From Lachnoclostridium sp. An138 (GTDB taxonomy: Bacteria; Bacillota; Clostridia; Lachnospirales; Lachnospiraceae), in the NCBI RefSeq assembly GCF_002160765.1, contig NZ_NFLF01000005.1, forward strand, positions 124,001-188,000: 64,000 nucleotides of DNA. The letters run 5' to 3'. The position numbers and the translations under genes were made by a program. Positions 24,212-33,156 of the stretch are shown here, in pieces. The notes beneath the pieces were generated by a model. The model was not told the DNA's origin and did no database searches. It worked only from the letters and a program-made list of their open reading frames with translations. The stretch's first letter is position 1, and each line of letters opens with the position of its first letter.

Positions 24212-26002
24212 CTAATTGACATATCTCAGAATCACATCCCAGATATCCTGCCGCTCAAAGCCGAGCTTCCATGCAGAAATACCGGCCAGATTGTATTCCT
24301 TGATAAGCGACGCCTTCAAAGCTATGGATTCCTCTTCTTCCAGCCAGACTTTATAGGTATTTCCATCCGCCGTATATTCAGCGTAATACTGGCCCGAAGT
24401 CTCGTCCCAGGTTTTTTCAGCTCCATTATCTGCCAGAACCTCGTCAATGGCATCCATGCCGTAGGCCCGGCTGGATACCTTCACGTGTACACTGGTATCT
24501 GTCGCCGGAAGCTCTGCCTCTTCTTCTTCAGTAAGGGGCCGCTCCTCCCACAGGCGTGTATAGAACGGAACGGCATTGATCAGCTTCTCAGCCGGAACCT
24601 GTTCCAGCGCCAGCTCGATGCCCTCACGCACCCAGTTGATGCTGGCTACGCTTCCCGCTGTCTCAGAACCTGCATAATGCTCATCATAGCCCATCAGAAT
24701 CACGTAATCCACCACCACTGCCTGCTCTTCCAGATCATAGAACGTATTGTGATCCGCCGGACGGTAGTTGTCCACGGAAAGCACGATTCCATTCTGGCGG
24801 CATCGGATGGACAGCTCCCGCAGGAACTGCAGAAATGCCTTTGCGGAATCCGCGTTAATATACTCAAAATCGATATTCAGACCATCCAGATCATACTCGA
24901 TGGCCCTCGCAATCAGGTTGCTTACCAGACGCTGGCGGGAAGAAGTCCGGGACAGGATCTCATAATCCACGATACTGTCTTTATAGGTAATATCCTCCAC
25001 CAGAGCCCATACCTCGATTCCGTTCTGGTGGCAGTAATTTACATAAGTCTGACTGGCCAGAGACTCTATGTTTCCTTCATTGTCATTGAGGAAAAACCAG
25101 GTGGGCGAAATCGTCGTAAGTCCCTTTGTATTCGCTATCATTTCCAGCACGTTACTGTTTGCGTCCGAATTCGTCACCTGATGCCAGGCCATGTTGATGG
25201 TGTAATCTTTTGAAATGCTTGTGTACTCCGGCTCTTCGTAATTGGATTCAATCGTCTCTTCGCCCCGGCTGCCCAGACTTCTGTTCCGGATATAGCCGAT
25301 AAAGCCGTCCGCTGTCCTTACCTTTGTCCAGTCTCCGATATCCTCCTCCTCTTCCAGCACATAGAGTATGTCACCCTTTTTCACTTCCGTGAGAATCGGG
25401 CTCTTGATACCGGCGCGGTAACGCACCTGACCCGTTCTCTTCGCGGTCACTGTCTCTATCGTGCCGAATTCTGTGGTAATCACGACCCGGTTCACCTCGT
25501 CCGTCATAACCTCATACTGAAGGGCTGTATACTTCTGGATATATGAAAGCGCAACATATGCCGTATCTCCATCCACCTTAACAGGCACATAGCTTTCCGT
25601 ATAACTCTGGTTCCCCTGCGTATAGGTATTACTTCCCACTGCAGCCGTAACCACTTCTGTAGGCGTCGTATACAAAAGCAGATTTTCCGCCTGATCCCAG
25701 TAGAAACGTGAATTCAGGTAATCGTACAGCGTATCGGTCGTCACATAGACCTCGCCGTCAAACATACGCCCCTTGATCTCCGTCAACTCATCGTTCAGAA
25801 TCACTGCCACTTCGTCCGCTTCCGACACAGAATAATATTCCGTCCACGCCATGCGCTCCTTGGAAGGGCTGTATTTATCTATCAGATAGCTGACAAATAT
25901 ACCAGCCAGCACGACAATGATCAGCAGCAGCACTGCCAGTACAGGCGCTACCCGTCTGTTTACCTGCATTTTCCTTTTTTTCCTTCGTTTTTTTGCCGTC
26001 AT
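24212..26002 (-). CDS. GH18-family cell-wall hydrolase with SH3-like domain
   Basis: The protein has 596 residues. A basic N-terminus and one TM anchor (about 18-40) are followed by a copper-amine-oxidase-N-like region (about 60-175; VAVILNDELTEIKGRMFDGEVYV is split over two strands), a bacterial SH3 domain (about 188-245; GDILYVLEEEEDIGDWTKV) and the GH18 barrel (about 265-596). The catalytic signature D371-x-D373-x4-D378-x-E380 is intact, E380 being the acid. ILMGYDEHY and GISAWKLGFERQDIW are barrel-end motifs. Family members such as SleL/YaaH hydrolyse cortex peptidoglycan as N-acetylglucosaminidases; here LysM repeats are absent and SH3 takes their place. The SD is AGGAGG. Surface-anchored, acting on peptidoglycan. 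Confidence 0.88.
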   Translation of the reverse strand: MTAKKRRKKRKMQVNRRVAPVLAVLLLIIVVLAGIFVSYLIDKYSPSKERMAWTEYYSVSEADEVAVILNDELTEIKGRMFDGEVYVTTDTLYDYLNSRFYWDQAENLLLYTTPTEVVTAAVGSNTYTQGNQSYTESYVPVKVDGDTAYVALSYIQKYTALQYEVMTDEVNRVVITTEFGTIETVTAKRTGQVRYRAGIKSPILTEVKKGDILYVLEEEEDIGDWTKVRTADGFIGYIRNRSLGSRGEETIESNYEEPEYTSISKDYTINMAWHQVTNSDANSNVLEMIANTKGLTTISPTWFFLNDNEGNIESLASQTYVNYCHQNGIEVWALVEDITYKDSIVDYEILSRTSSRQRLVSNLIARAIEYDLDGLNIDFEYINADSAKAFLQFLRELSIRCRQNGIVLSVDNYRPADHNTFYDLEEQAVVVDYVILMGYDEHYAGSETAGSVASINWVREGIELALEQVPAEKLINAVPFYTRLWEERPLTEEEEAELPATDTSVHVKVSSRAYGMDAIDEVLADNGAEKTWDETSGQYYAEYTADGNTYKVWLEEEESIALKASLIKEYNLAGISAWKLGFERQDIWDVILRYVN

Positions 26003-26168
26003 TGCAGAATCCTCCTGTTTCCATTATAATAACAGAATTTCCACGGTACGTCACCCCTGTTTTCTACATTTTTCTCCCCGGTTCGTCATTCGGAAAAATT
26101 CACGGAATTTTCTGAGAAAGACTGTTCACAGAAAGGCTTTTAGAAACTTCCTGCCCACAAAGCGCAAA

Positions 26169-26247
26169 AGGAAGCTGCGGCTTCCGCTTCTGTCCGGTTC
26201 GGAGGGGCCTCACCTGCGTAACAGTAAGTAAAAAGCCGCGGCTTCCT
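26169..26247. repeat. Long-range hairpin in the GH18-mecA intergenic region
   Basis: AGGAAGCTGCGGCTT (26169-26183) pairs with AAGCCGCGGCTTCCT (26233-26247), with one G-U or mismatch, enclosing 49 nt. CTCTTTT follows on the plus strand and TTTTT on the inner minus strand. It may terminate minus-strand transcription from 26463 before the GH18 gene. Confidence 0.45.
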
Positions 26248-26380
26248 CTCTTTTCCAAAAGGATTCGTGATATATTATCCGAAAAAACCGCCTTATTCTT
26301 TTAAAAACATCTTTCTCTGACAATCGTGGTTCTGTGGAAATTCCACCGATCTGGTGAATGAAAACAAGAAACAGCCTGGC

Positions 26381-26419
26381 TTACACAGGCACAGGACTCC
26401 GGGAGATCCGGAGAATCAT
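26381..26419 (-). CDS. Possible 12-codon leader peptide
   Basis: AAGGAGG (26430-26436) lies 10 nt before an ATG opening a 12-codon frame (MILRISRSPVPV). The ribosome site sits in the loop region of CCGCC...GGCGG, and the frame itself contains the inverted repeat CTCCGG/CCGGAG. It is downstream of a good minus-strand promoter. This resembles translated leaders that control attenuation. However, no gene follows for about 380 bp until the GH18 gene, so the call is tentative. Confidence 0.3.
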   Translation of the reverse strand: MILRISRSPVPV

Positions 26420-26462
26420 TCGTAATCCGCCTCCTTTCTTCCGGCGGCTTCTTCGCTTTTTC

Positions 26463-26492
26463 ATTATAAAACAAAATGGAAAATAAATGCAA
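26463..26492 (-). promoter_or_regulatory. Minus-strand promoter in the GH18-mecA gap
   Basis: TTGCAT (26487-26492), an 18-bp spacer and TATAAT (26463-26468). It faces the GH18 gene 460 bp away and would transcribe the leader-peptide candidate. Apart from this and the hairpins, the 640-bp gap 26003-26643 holds no gene that I can support. Confidence 0.6.
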
Positions 26493-26555
26493 GCGTTCCT
26501 GAAATTTCATTTTTTGTTTAGAAAATCTTTATAAAAAATTGGTATTTTTAACGTA

Positions 26556-26584
26556 TTGACTTCCGATTAAATATTGTATATACT
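26556..26584 (+). promoter_or_regulatory. Promoter of mecA
   Basis: TTGACT (26556-26561), a 17-bp spacer and TATACT (26579-26584), 60 bp before the mecA ATG. A second TATAAT lies at about 26593. Confidence 0.8.
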
Positions 26585-26643
26585 TTCAAAAATGTATATA
26601 ATAGAAAAGAACCAGTTGATTTGCAGATTTGGATGTGAGGATT

Positions 26644-27384
26644 ATGAGAATAGAAAAACTGAATGACAACCAGATACGCTGTACCCTGACCAGGGATGAC
26701 CTGGCCAACCGCCAGATTAAGCTGAGCGAGCTGGCTTATGGCACGGAAAAGGCAAAAGAGCTGTTTCGGGATATGATGCAGCAGGCAGCCATTGAATTCG
26801 GTTTTGAAGCTGATAATATCCCATTGATGATAGAGGCGATACCGCTTCCCAATGAATGCATCGTTCTGATTATCACCAAGGTGGAAGATCCGGAGGAGCT
26901 GGATACCAGATTCTCCAAGTTCGCCCCGGGCGGCGAAAGCGCCGGTGATGAGGCAGGCGATTTGAATGGACTGCTTCCGGAAGGCGCCGACAATGTGCTG
27001 GATATGTTCCGCCGGCTGATCGACCGCCACCTGAAAGAGAGCGGCAGGGAGGAGCAGGCGGAAAAGGCCGTAGAACTGGCCTCCGAGCTTGATTTGACCC
27101 GTATGTACTTTTTCCCGAATCTGGATACGGTCATTTCGGCCGCCCATGTGCTTCAGGGATATTATAAAGGATACAACTCCCTGTACCGTCTGGCCAAAGA
27201 CGGCAGCTACTGCCTGGTGATCCGCAAGAGCGGCCACAGCCCGGAAGAATTCAACAAAGTAGCCAATATTCTTTCCGAATACGGCTCCAGCGGCAAGTAT
27301 TCCTCTGCCAGCGAAGCCTATCTGGATGAGCATGAAGAGGCCATGGTCAGAGAACAGGCTCTGCAGAAGCTTGCGCTTCTGTAA
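26644..27384 (+). CDS. mecA: Adaptor protein MecA
   Basis: The protein has 246 residues from the ATG at 26644 (TGAGG upstream). It begins MRIEKLNDNQIRCTLTRDDL, the conserved substrate-recruiting N-terminal domain, then an acidic linker (about 90-120). The C-terminal domain that contacts ClpC follows (about 135-246; LDTVISAAHVLQGYYKGYNS and SLYRLAKDGSYCLVI). MecA brings substrates to the ClpCP protease; in Firmicutes these include competence and biofilm regulators. It is transcribed alone, from a near-consensus promoter to a bidirectional terminator. Confidence 0.93.
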   Translation: MRIEKLNDNQIRCTLTRDDLANRQIKLSELAYGTEKAKELFRDMMQQAAIEFGFEADNIPLMIEAIPLPNECIVLIITKVEDPEELDTRFSKFAPGGESAGDEAGDLNGLLPEGADNVLDMFRRLIDRHLKESGREEQAEKAVELASELDLTRMYFFPNLDTVISAAHVLQGYYKGYNSLYRLAKDGSYCLVIRKSGHSPEEFNKVANILSEYGSSGKYSSASEAYLDEHEEAMVREQALQKLALL

Positions 27385-27432
27385 GCTGGCGGTTTGAATG
27401 ACAGATACAGCGTAAAACAAGAGAACAAAAAT

Positions 27433-27474
27433 ACGGCTGCAGACCGGAAATCCCGGTACGCAGCCGTGCTTTTT
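27433..27474. terminator. Bidirectional terminator between mecA and DUF1858 gene
   Basis: The outer stem ACGGCTGC/GCAGCCGT (27433-27440/27460-27467) has the inner stem ACCGG/CCGGT. It is followed by GCTTTTTATT on the plus strand and by ATTTTTG on the minus strand. Confidence 0.85.
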
Positions 27475-27545
27475 ATTCTCTTCTGCTATTTTTTTACTGA
27501 CCAAATCAGCGCCCGGAGAAGTCTTTCTGCCTGACGCTCCAGCCT

Positions 27546-27749
27546 TTAGACTGCCTGAAGAAACGCATTCAGTCTTGCTACCAGCGTGTCCGGATCGATG
27601 CCGTGAACCATAGCAGCCTCTCCGAGACTCTCAAACTGATGTGCCGGGCATCCGATACAGTGCATGCCTTCCCGCATCAGAATATTTGCCATGTTCTCAT
27701 TTGTCTGAAGCACTTCCGCAATCAGCATGTCCTTTGTTACCTGTGCCAT
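27546..27749 (-). CDS. DUF1858 redox-disulfide domain protein
   Basis: The protein has 67 residues with one CxxC pair (C31, C34 in MHCIGCPAH). It matches the small DUF1858 family often found near hybrid-cluster proteins and in anaerobes. It begins VTKDMLIAEVLQTNENMANIL, the usual helix pair before the cysteines. The ribosome site AAAGGAGGAG is strong. A thiol-redox or Fe-S-related role is family knowledge; the partner here is unknown, although the ferredoxin gene is next door and divergent. Confidence 0.85.
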   Translation of the reverse strand: MAQVTKDMLIAEVLQTNENMANILMREGMHCIGCPAHQFESLGEAAMVHGIDPDTLVARLNAFLQAV

Positions 27750-28123
27750 CTGAAACTCCTCCTTTATCTATCTTGCTTTTGTTCTGTCTGCTTTCACTAT
27801 TATCTGCACATTTGCAAGGTTTATTATAATCTAATTCCGAGTAATTTGCAAGGAATTCATTCAGAAATTTCAATTTAAATTACAGCTGTCTCTCTGGAGC
27901 GCAGATTTTGTACATCTTTACGTACAATCCTCTGTTTACATATTTTTCACTTGTATAATTTGAATATTTATTATAAAATACACCTGTAAACAATCCTTCC
28001 GGCGCAGAGCTTTCAAGGCTTCTCCGCATGGGAAGGTATCAGGATGACACATAAAATTACCCGCCCGGCAGAGACGTTTTCCTACGTTCCCCGGCAGGTA
28101 GAATAAAAAGGAGGATTTACATT
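27750..28123 (+). other. Intergenic region with structured ferredoxin leader
   Basis: This is a 374-bp gap between divergent genes. It holds an inverted repeat TTGTAC/GTACAA (about 27908-27927) and an AT-rich stretch with TATAAT-like words (27950-27985). A folded segment of about 27994-28035 has outer CCTTCC/GGAAGG and inner GCGCAGAGC/GCTTCTCCGC. A CCGGCAG direct repeat follows (about 28067 and 28091). Transcription from the AT-rich stretch would give the ferredoxin mRNA a leader of more than 120 nt. No riboswitch class is recognised. Confidence 0.5.
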
Positions 28124-28294
28124 ATGGCTTATGTAATCAGTGACGAGTGTGTAAGCTGCGGCGCATGCGCAGAGGTATGTCCGGCAGAAGCTATCAGCGA
28201 GGGTGACGGCAAGTACGTAATCGACGCAGACGCATGTCTTGACTGCGGAACCTGCGAGGCAGAGTGTCCGAACGGCGCAATCAGCGCAGAGTAA
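28124..28294 (+). CDS. 2[4Fe-4S] ferredoxin
   Basis: The protein has 56 residues, the classical clostridial ferredoxin size. Two CxxCxxCxxxC clusters are present: C9, C12, C15, C19-P and C38, C41, C44, C48-P. Each proline-ended motif crosses to ligate both cubanes. It is an electron carrier for pyruvate:ferredoxin oxidoreductase, hydrogenase or Rnf-type enzymes in the cytosol. AAGGAGG precedes the ATG, and codon use is highly biased (GCA, GAC, GTA, AAG), as in a strongly expressed gene. It is monocistronic, ending in a clear terminator. Confidence 0.96.
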   Translation: MAYVISDECVSCGACAEVCPAEAISEGDGKYVIDADACLDCGTCEAECPNGAISAE

Positions 28295-28315
28295 TCGGCT
28301 GAATCAGCGTACAGC

Positions 28316-28348
28316 AAAGGGACAGGCCTATACGGTCTGTCCCTTTTT
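28316..28348 (+). terminator. Ferredoxin terminator
   Basis: AAAGGGACAG (28316-28325) pairs with CTGTCCCTTT (28337-28346) and runs into TTTTT. It overlaps the 3' end of the convergent MerR gene. Confidence 0.9.
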
Positions 28349-28924
28349 CTGTCTGAAAAAACCTCGTTTCTTTTTCTCCTCTCCGCCGAAAAGGGCCCGC
28401 TCCTTTCGGGCTTTCTGGGAACTGCGGATGGTCTCGTCCAAACGGCGGAAACGCTCGTCCTCCCGTTCCTCTTTCATCCGAAGCAGATAATCCATCTCTT
28501 TAATCACCTGATCGCTGACCTGAGTTCCGATTTCCACTCCCATTTTCTCTGTATGGTCCTCCAGCGCTTCCGAAATCAGCCGGCTCATAATGCACTGGAA
28601 CCGGTGCATTTTCTCTTCCCGGGCCGCTGTCTGGCTGTCCGCGGAAATCGGCAGCTTGTCCGCCCGGGCCAGCAGATGGGTGATTTCAGAATCGCCCTTT
28701 TCCAGGTCCGGCAGCAGCATTTTTACCGCTTTCAGCTGCACTCCCTGGTCTTTCAGTTCTTTGATCTGCCGGAATAACCGGATATTTTCTTCTGTATAAT
28801 AACGGTGTCCCATCTCATTGCGTCCGATGGGAAGATCCAGCTCTTCCTCCCAGTAACGGAGTACATGAGCTTCCACATCCACCAGTTTTGCCGCATCGGA
28901 AATCATATACCGAACGTCACTCAT
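28328..28924 (-). CDS. MerR-family transcriptional regulator
   Basis: The protein has 198 residues from the ATG at 28924, preceded by GGAGGGG. The N-terminal MerR helix-turn-helix with wing (about 1-70) reads ISDAAKLVDVEAHVLRYWE, then MGHRYYTEENIRLFRQIKEL and QGVQLKAVKMLLPD. A long helical part follows (about 95-170), then a basic C-terminal tail (KKKRGFFRQKKGQ). No effector-binding Cys cluster or GyrI-like domain is present. This form, with a two-residue LP insertion in the wing and a coiled C-terminus, is common in Clostridia; its target is unknown. It lies 150 bp downstream of dnaB on the same strand with its own promoter. Confidence 0.85.
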   Translation of the reverse strand: MSDVRYMISDAAKLVDVEAHVLRYWEEELDLPIGRNEMGHRYYTEENIRLFRQIKELKDQGVQLKAVKMLLPDLEKGDSEITHLLARADKLPISADSQTAAREEKMHRFQCIMSRLISEALEDHTEKMGVEIGTQVSDQVIKEMDYLLRMKEEREDERFRRLDETIRSSQKARKERALFGGEEKKKRGFFRQKKGQTV

Positions 28925-28965
28925 ACCTGTCCCCTCCAAAATATGTATATTTTTTCCATATTGCT

Positions 28966-28993
28966 ATTATAACAGGTTTACAATCTTTTACAA
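28966..28993 (-). promoter_or_regulatory. Promoter of the MerR gene
   Basis: TTGTAA (28988-28993), a 16-bp spacer with TG-T before TATAAT (28966-28971): an extended -10. Confidence 0.7.
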
Positions 28994-29078
28994 GGGGATA
29001 AAAGGAAATTTTATGACTTTTTTTAAGCCGACCCAAGTTGATAAGGACATACCGTGCACAGGCAGAAATCAGGACCGC

Positions 29079-30422
29079 CTAGATGGGCGGTCCCGGTTTG
29101 AAGTTTTTGAAGGTTGTATATTCCGGCATCCAGAGCAGATTAATGGTTCCCACAGGGCCGTTTCTCTGCTTGGCCACAATCACTTCAGCCAGATTCTTCA
29201 TTTCCGTATCTTTATTATAGTAAGAATCGCGGTACAGGAACATGACCATGTCGGCGTCCTGCTCAATGGCTCCTGATTCACGAAGGTCTGACAGCATGGG
29301 CCTGTGGTCGGGCCGCTGTTCCACGGCACGGCTCAGCTGAGACAGAGCTACCACCGGCACGTTCAGTTCTCTCGCCAGACTCTTAAGACCGCGGGAGATA
29401 TCTGAAATCTCCTGCTGTCTGGACTCGGAGCCTCTTCCTCCTCCCGACATCAGCTGCAGGTAGTCAATCATAATGATTCCCAGCTGGTTTTCCAGCTTGT
29501 ATTTTCTGCATTTGGAGCGCAATTCCGCCAGGGTGATACCCGGCGTATCGTCAATAATCAGGTTGGAGGAGGCTACGCCTTCCGCCCCTTCCACCAGACG
29601 CTCCCAGTCGGAATCTGTCAGGTTTCCGTTTCTCAGCTTCTGGGCGTCCACACCGGATTCCATGGAAAGGAGACGGTTCACCAGCTGCTCCTTTGACATC
29701 TCCAGACTGAAAATCGCCACGGTCACATGGCTGCGAAAAGCCATATACTGAGCAATATTCAGCACGAAGGCTGTCTTTCCCATAGAAGGGCGGGCTGCGA
29801 TCAGAATCAGGTCCGAAGGCTGAAATCCCGAGGTCTGATAATCCAGATCTTTAAAACCCGTGGCAATTCCCGTTACGTTTCCTTTTGTGCGGGAAGCTGT
29901 CTCAATCTTCTGTATGGCGTTCAGCACCACCTGGCGAATCGGCACAAAATCTCCGGCATTCCGCCGCTGTACCAGATCAAACACCTTTTTCTCTGTCTGC
30001 TCCAGTATTTCCTCCATGGGCTCCGTACCTGCATAACAGAGATTATTGATTTCATCGTTCAGACGGATCAGCCTGCGCAGCGTGGCTTTCTCCGCCACAA
30101 TGTTCGCGTAGTATTTTACATTGGCCGAGGTCGGCACCTGGTTCAGGATATCCCGGACAAACTCCATGCTGCTGACCTCTTCCGGCACATCCTTGGCCCG
30201 GAGCTGATTCTGCAGCGTGACCAAATCTACCGGTTCATCCTTATTGAAGAGCTCCACCATGGCTTCAAACACAATCCCGTACTGGCGCTGGTAAAAGTCC
30301 TCTCCGGTCAGGATCTCAGAGGCTACCAGAACTGCCTCCCGGTCCATAATCATGGAACCGATGACCGACTGCTCCGCCTCCAGGCTGTGAGGCATCACAC
30401 GTTTGATAATCGCTTCTTCCAT
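29079..30422 (-). CDS. dnaB: Replicative DNA helicase DnaB
   Basis: This is the hexameric 5'-3' helicase of the replication fork. The protein has 447 residues. The N-terminal primase-interacting domain (about 10-110; PHSLEAEQSVIGSMI) is followed by the RecA-like motor with Walker A ARPSMGKTAF (210-219), FSLEMSKEQL, Walker B IIMIDYLQLM, and LSDLRESGAIEQDADMV. It is the last gene of gdpP-rplI-dnaB, a gene order shared with many Firmicutes. Only one base separates the rplI stop from the dnaB start. A short GGACCGCC/GGCGGTCC hairpin at 29072-29093 overlaps its 3' end. The loader for this helicase is probably the protein at 9300. Confidence 0.97.
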   Translation of the reverse strand: MEEAIIKRVMPHSLEAEQSVIGSMIMDREAVLVASEILTGEDFYQRQYGIVFEAMVELFNKDEPVDLVTLQNQLRAKDVPEEVSSMEFVRDILNQVPTSANVKYYANIVAEKATLRRLIRLNDEINNLCYAGTEPMEEILEQTEKKVFDLVQRRNAGDFVPIRQVVLNAIQKIETASRTKGNVTGIATGFKDLDYQTSGFQPSDLILIAARPSMGKTAFVLNIAQYMAFRSHVTVAIFSLEMSKEQLVNRLLSMESGVDAQKLRNGNLTDSDWERLVEGAEGVASSNLIIDDTPGITLAELRSKCRKYKLENQLGIIMIDYLQLMSGGGRGSESRQQEISDISRGLKSLARELNVPVVALSQLSRAVEQRPDHRPMLSDLRESGAIEQDADMVMFLYRDSYYNKDTEMKNLAEVIVAKQRNGPVGTINLLWMPEYTTFKNFKPGPPI

Positions 30423-30423
30423 C

Positions 30424-30870
30424 TTATGCTTCTCTTACATTCACTTTCAGCTCTGCAGTTACCTTCGGGTGCAGACGAATCGGAACCATGGTGGTTCCCA
30501 GGGTCTTAATCGGGCTCGGCAGCTGCATCTTCTTTTTGTCCAGTTCCACTCCCAGCTGCTCCTGGGCAGCCTGAGCAATCTCCTTGGTGGAGACGGAACC
30601 AAAGATTTTTCCTCCCTCTCCGGTCTTGATGCTCACGTTGATCTCCATCTTGGAAAGACGCTCCGCAAAGGCCTTCGCCTCTTCGTAGACTTCCTTCGCA
30701 ATCTTTTCCTCATTGGCCTTTTTCAGCTTCAGGTCATTGAGATTCTTCGGCGTCGCCTCCAGTCCCAGCTTCTTCGCCAGAATATAATTGCGGGCATAGC
30801 CATCGTTCACATCTACAATCTGTCCCTTCTTTCCCAGGGACTTCACATCTTCTATCAAAATTACTTTCAT
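30424..30870 (-). CDS. rplI: 50S ribosomal protein bL9
   Basis: The protein has 148 residues from the ATG at 30870 ([20 protein letters not shown]), the normal bL9 length. The N-terminal RNA-binding domain with [18 protein letters not shown] is followed by a long helix and the C-terminal domain ([15 protein letters not shown]). The chosen start is 2 nt downstream of the gdpP stop. It binds 23S rRNA at the base of the L1 stalk. Confidence 0.97.
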   Translation of the reverse strand: MKVILIEDVKSLGKKGQIVDVNDGYARNYILAKKLGLEATPKNLNDLKLKKANEEKIAKEVYEEAKAFAERLSKMEINVSIKTGEGGKIFGSVSTKEIAQAAQEQLGVELDKKKMQLPSPIKTLGTTMVPIRLHPKVTAELKVNVREA

Positions 30871-30871
30871 T

Positions 30872-32920
30872 TTAAAATTCTCCTTCCTCATGAAGCTTAT
30901 CAATGGTATGCTTCACGATTTCAATCGCTTCCTCCACTCCGCATTCCAGCTGCGCACCGGCCATGTTCATATGACCGCCGCCGCCCATACGCTCCATCAG
31001 CACCTGCACATTCACCTCGTCGATGGACCTGGCGCTGACATAGGTCTTATGCTGATAGTCCGTCAGAACAATGGATGCCTTGACGTCGTTGATATTCAGC
31101 AGCTCATTTGCAGCCTGCGCGCCCACAATCGTGGGGCTTTCTATATTTTCCGTGGGGCATACGGAAATGGCGAATCCGTGATACAGCTGCGCATGGCGCA
31201 CTGCTTCTGCCTTCGCTTTGTATTCCGCCATATCGCTGCGGAACATCTTGCGCACACGGGTCACATCCGCGCCGCAGCGCCGCAGGAAAGCCGCTGCCTC
31301 AAAGGTACGCACACCTGTCTTGCTGGTAAAGTTATTGGTATCAATGATGATACCGGCATACAGGCAGTCTGCCTCCACTGCCTTAATCTTCAGTCCTTCA
31401 TCAAAGTACTGCAGAATCTCTGCCACCATCTCACAGGCCGAGGACGCGTAAGGCTCGATGTAGGAAAGGATCGCATTGCTGATCTGCTCGTTGGTCTGCC
31501 TGTGGTGATCCAGCACCACAATCGTGGAAGTCCTGGCAAGCAGCTCCGGACACTCCGTATAGCTGGGCCGGTTCGTATCCACCACCACCAGCACCGTATT
31601 CTGGTCGATCATTTCCATCGCCTGTTCGCTGGTCAGGAACATGTCCGTCTCATAGGCCGGATTATCCATAAAGCAGCTTTTCATGGGGCGTATAGACGTG
31701 GTAACTTCATTAATGACAATGTAGGCCCGTTTTCCAAGGACCTTTGCCGCCCGGTAGATACCCACAGCCGCGCCGAAGGAATCTGTATCGGACCTCTTGT
31801 GTCCCATGACCATAACCTTGTCTCTGCTCTCGATAAACTCCCGCAGAGCATGGGCCTTCACCCGTGCCTTTACCCGGGTCGCTTTCTCCACCTGCTGGGT
31901 CTTGCCTCCGAAATAGGAGATATTCTCTCCTTCCTTGATGACTACCTGATCGCCGCCCCTGGCCAGAGCCAGATCAATGGCAATCCGGGCGTAATCATAG
32001 TTCTCAGCGAAGGTCTTTCCGCTGTAGCCCAGGCCGATGCTTAAAGTCACTGCCATTTCATTTCCGATATTAACGGTCTTCACGTCCTGGAGAAGCTCAA
32101 ATTTGTTCTCCCGCATGACAGGCAGATCCTTTTCCTGAATCGCTATGAAATACTTGTCTTTTTCCATCTTTTTGACGATGCCGCCGAGAGCGCCGATATA
32201 CTTATTGATCTTCCGGTCCACAAGAGCAACCAGAAGAGAACGGCGCACTTCTTCCACCGTCTCAAGCGCCTCTTCATAATTGTCCAGATAGACAAGTCCT
32301 GCCACCAGTCTCTGCTCCCGAATCATGCGGATATACCGGTTCATCTCTGTCTCGTCGAAGAGATACACGGCAATCAGAAAGCCTTCGTCCTCCTCCACTT
32401 CCACAAAGGTGCTGCTGTCCATCACATGATCCATGTAAACCCGGCGCAGATCTGCCCGGTAATCCTTCTCTCCATAGGAAAAATGAACCGTTCTGCTGTC
32501 CTCGAAATCGCTTTCCGGCAGCATTTCCAGCGTAAATTCCGGGAAAAACCAGGTGATGGATTTCCTCAGATTCTTTTTCCCCTTGCCGCTGGCTTCAAAA
32601 AAGGCGGTATTTCCCCACAGGACCCTGCCATCCTCATCCAGAAGCGCATAGGGAATCGCCAGCTCTTTCAGAAGTTTGCGCTGCACCTGCCCGTACTGGG
32701 TCGCAAAGGACACCAGTTCCCCGTATATCTGCGGCCGGTTTTTTACGTACAGCAGCAAGACCACCGCGATATAGACGATAAGAAATCCGCTCATGACGCA
32801 GCCTGCCTTCACAGACACAAAGTACATGACCAGATTCATCACCAGGAGCAGAACGCTCAATATGAGCGGCCACTGGACATAACGCCTCAGCTGGCCCTTC
32901 AGTTGAACCTTTCTTTTCAT
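30872..32920 (-). CDS. gdpP: c-di-AMP phosphodiesterase GdpP (YybT)
   Basis: The protein has 682 residues from the ATG at 32920 (GGAG upstream); an in-frame GTG at 32980 lacks a ribosome site. Two TM helices (about 15-55) precede a PAS-like domain, a degenerate GGDEF domain and a DHH/DHHA1 phosphodiesterase. The DHH domain has [29 protein letters not shown] and the terminal [12 protein letters not shown]. It hydrolyses the second messenger c-di-AMP at the membrane, affecting osmolyte balance and cell-wall stress tolerance. Gene order with rplI and dnaB is as in Bacillus. All catalytic Asp/His motifs are present. Confidence 0.94.
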   Translation of the reverse strand: MKRKVQLKGQLRRYVQWPLILSVLLLVMNLVMYFVSVKAGCVMSGFLIVYIAVVLLLYVKNRPQIYGELVSFATQYGQVQRKLLKELAIPYALLDEDGRVLWGNTAFFEASGKGKKNLRKSITWFFPEFTLEMLPESDFEDSRTVHFSYGEKDYRADLRRVYMDHVMDSSTFVEVEEDEGFLIAVYLFDETEMNRYIRMIREQRLVAGLVYLDNYEEALETVEEVRRSLLVALVDRKINKYIGALGGIVKKMEKDKYFIAIQEKDLPVMRENKFELLQDVKTVNIGNEMAVTLSIGLGYSGKTFAENYDYARIAIDLALARGGDQVVIKEGENISYFGGKTQQVEKATRVKARVKAHALREFIESRDKVMVMGHKRSDTDSFGAAVGIYRAAKVLGKRAYIVINEVTTSIRPMKSCFMDNPAYETDMFLTSEQAMEMIDQNTVLVVVDTNRPSYTECPELLARTSTIVVLDHHRQTNEQISNAILSYIEPYASSACEMVAEILQYFDEGLKIKAVEADCLYAGIIIDTNNFTSKTGVRTFEAAAFLRRCGADVTRVRKMFRSDMAEYKAKAEAVRHAQLYHGFAISVCPTENIESPTIVGAQAANELLNINDVKASIVLTDYQHKTYVSARSIDEVNVQVLMERMGGGGHMNMAGAQLECGVEEAIEIVKHTIDKLHEEGEF

Positions 32921-33009
32921 TCTTTTCAAAGCTCCTATACCCGCTCCCGTATGCGGTTCCAAAATATTCCTCTCTCGCACACGGGATTCACTCGTTCATT
33001 AATGTTCCT

Positions 33010-33039
33010 ATTATAGCACATATGGGTCATGATTTACAA
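33010..33039 (-). promoter_or_regulatory. Promoter of gdpP-rplI-dnaB
   Basis: TTGTAA (33034-33039), an 18-bp spacer and TATAAT (33010-33015), 90 bp before the gdpP start. Confidence 0.75.
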
Positions 33040-33156
33040 GAAGGCGGATAACTGCTCATCGATGAAAAAAACAAAAGAACAAAAAAGAAAAAGATACCTT
33101 CAGCCGGAAAGCGCACTGCCTGCTCTTCCCTGTCTGAAGATATCCCTGTTTCCATC

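Noticed and set aside
26301-26510. 69-codon minus-strand protein
   Set aside because: Its start lies upstream of and across the -10 element, and the composition is not protein-like. Only the 12-codon frame has a ribosome site.
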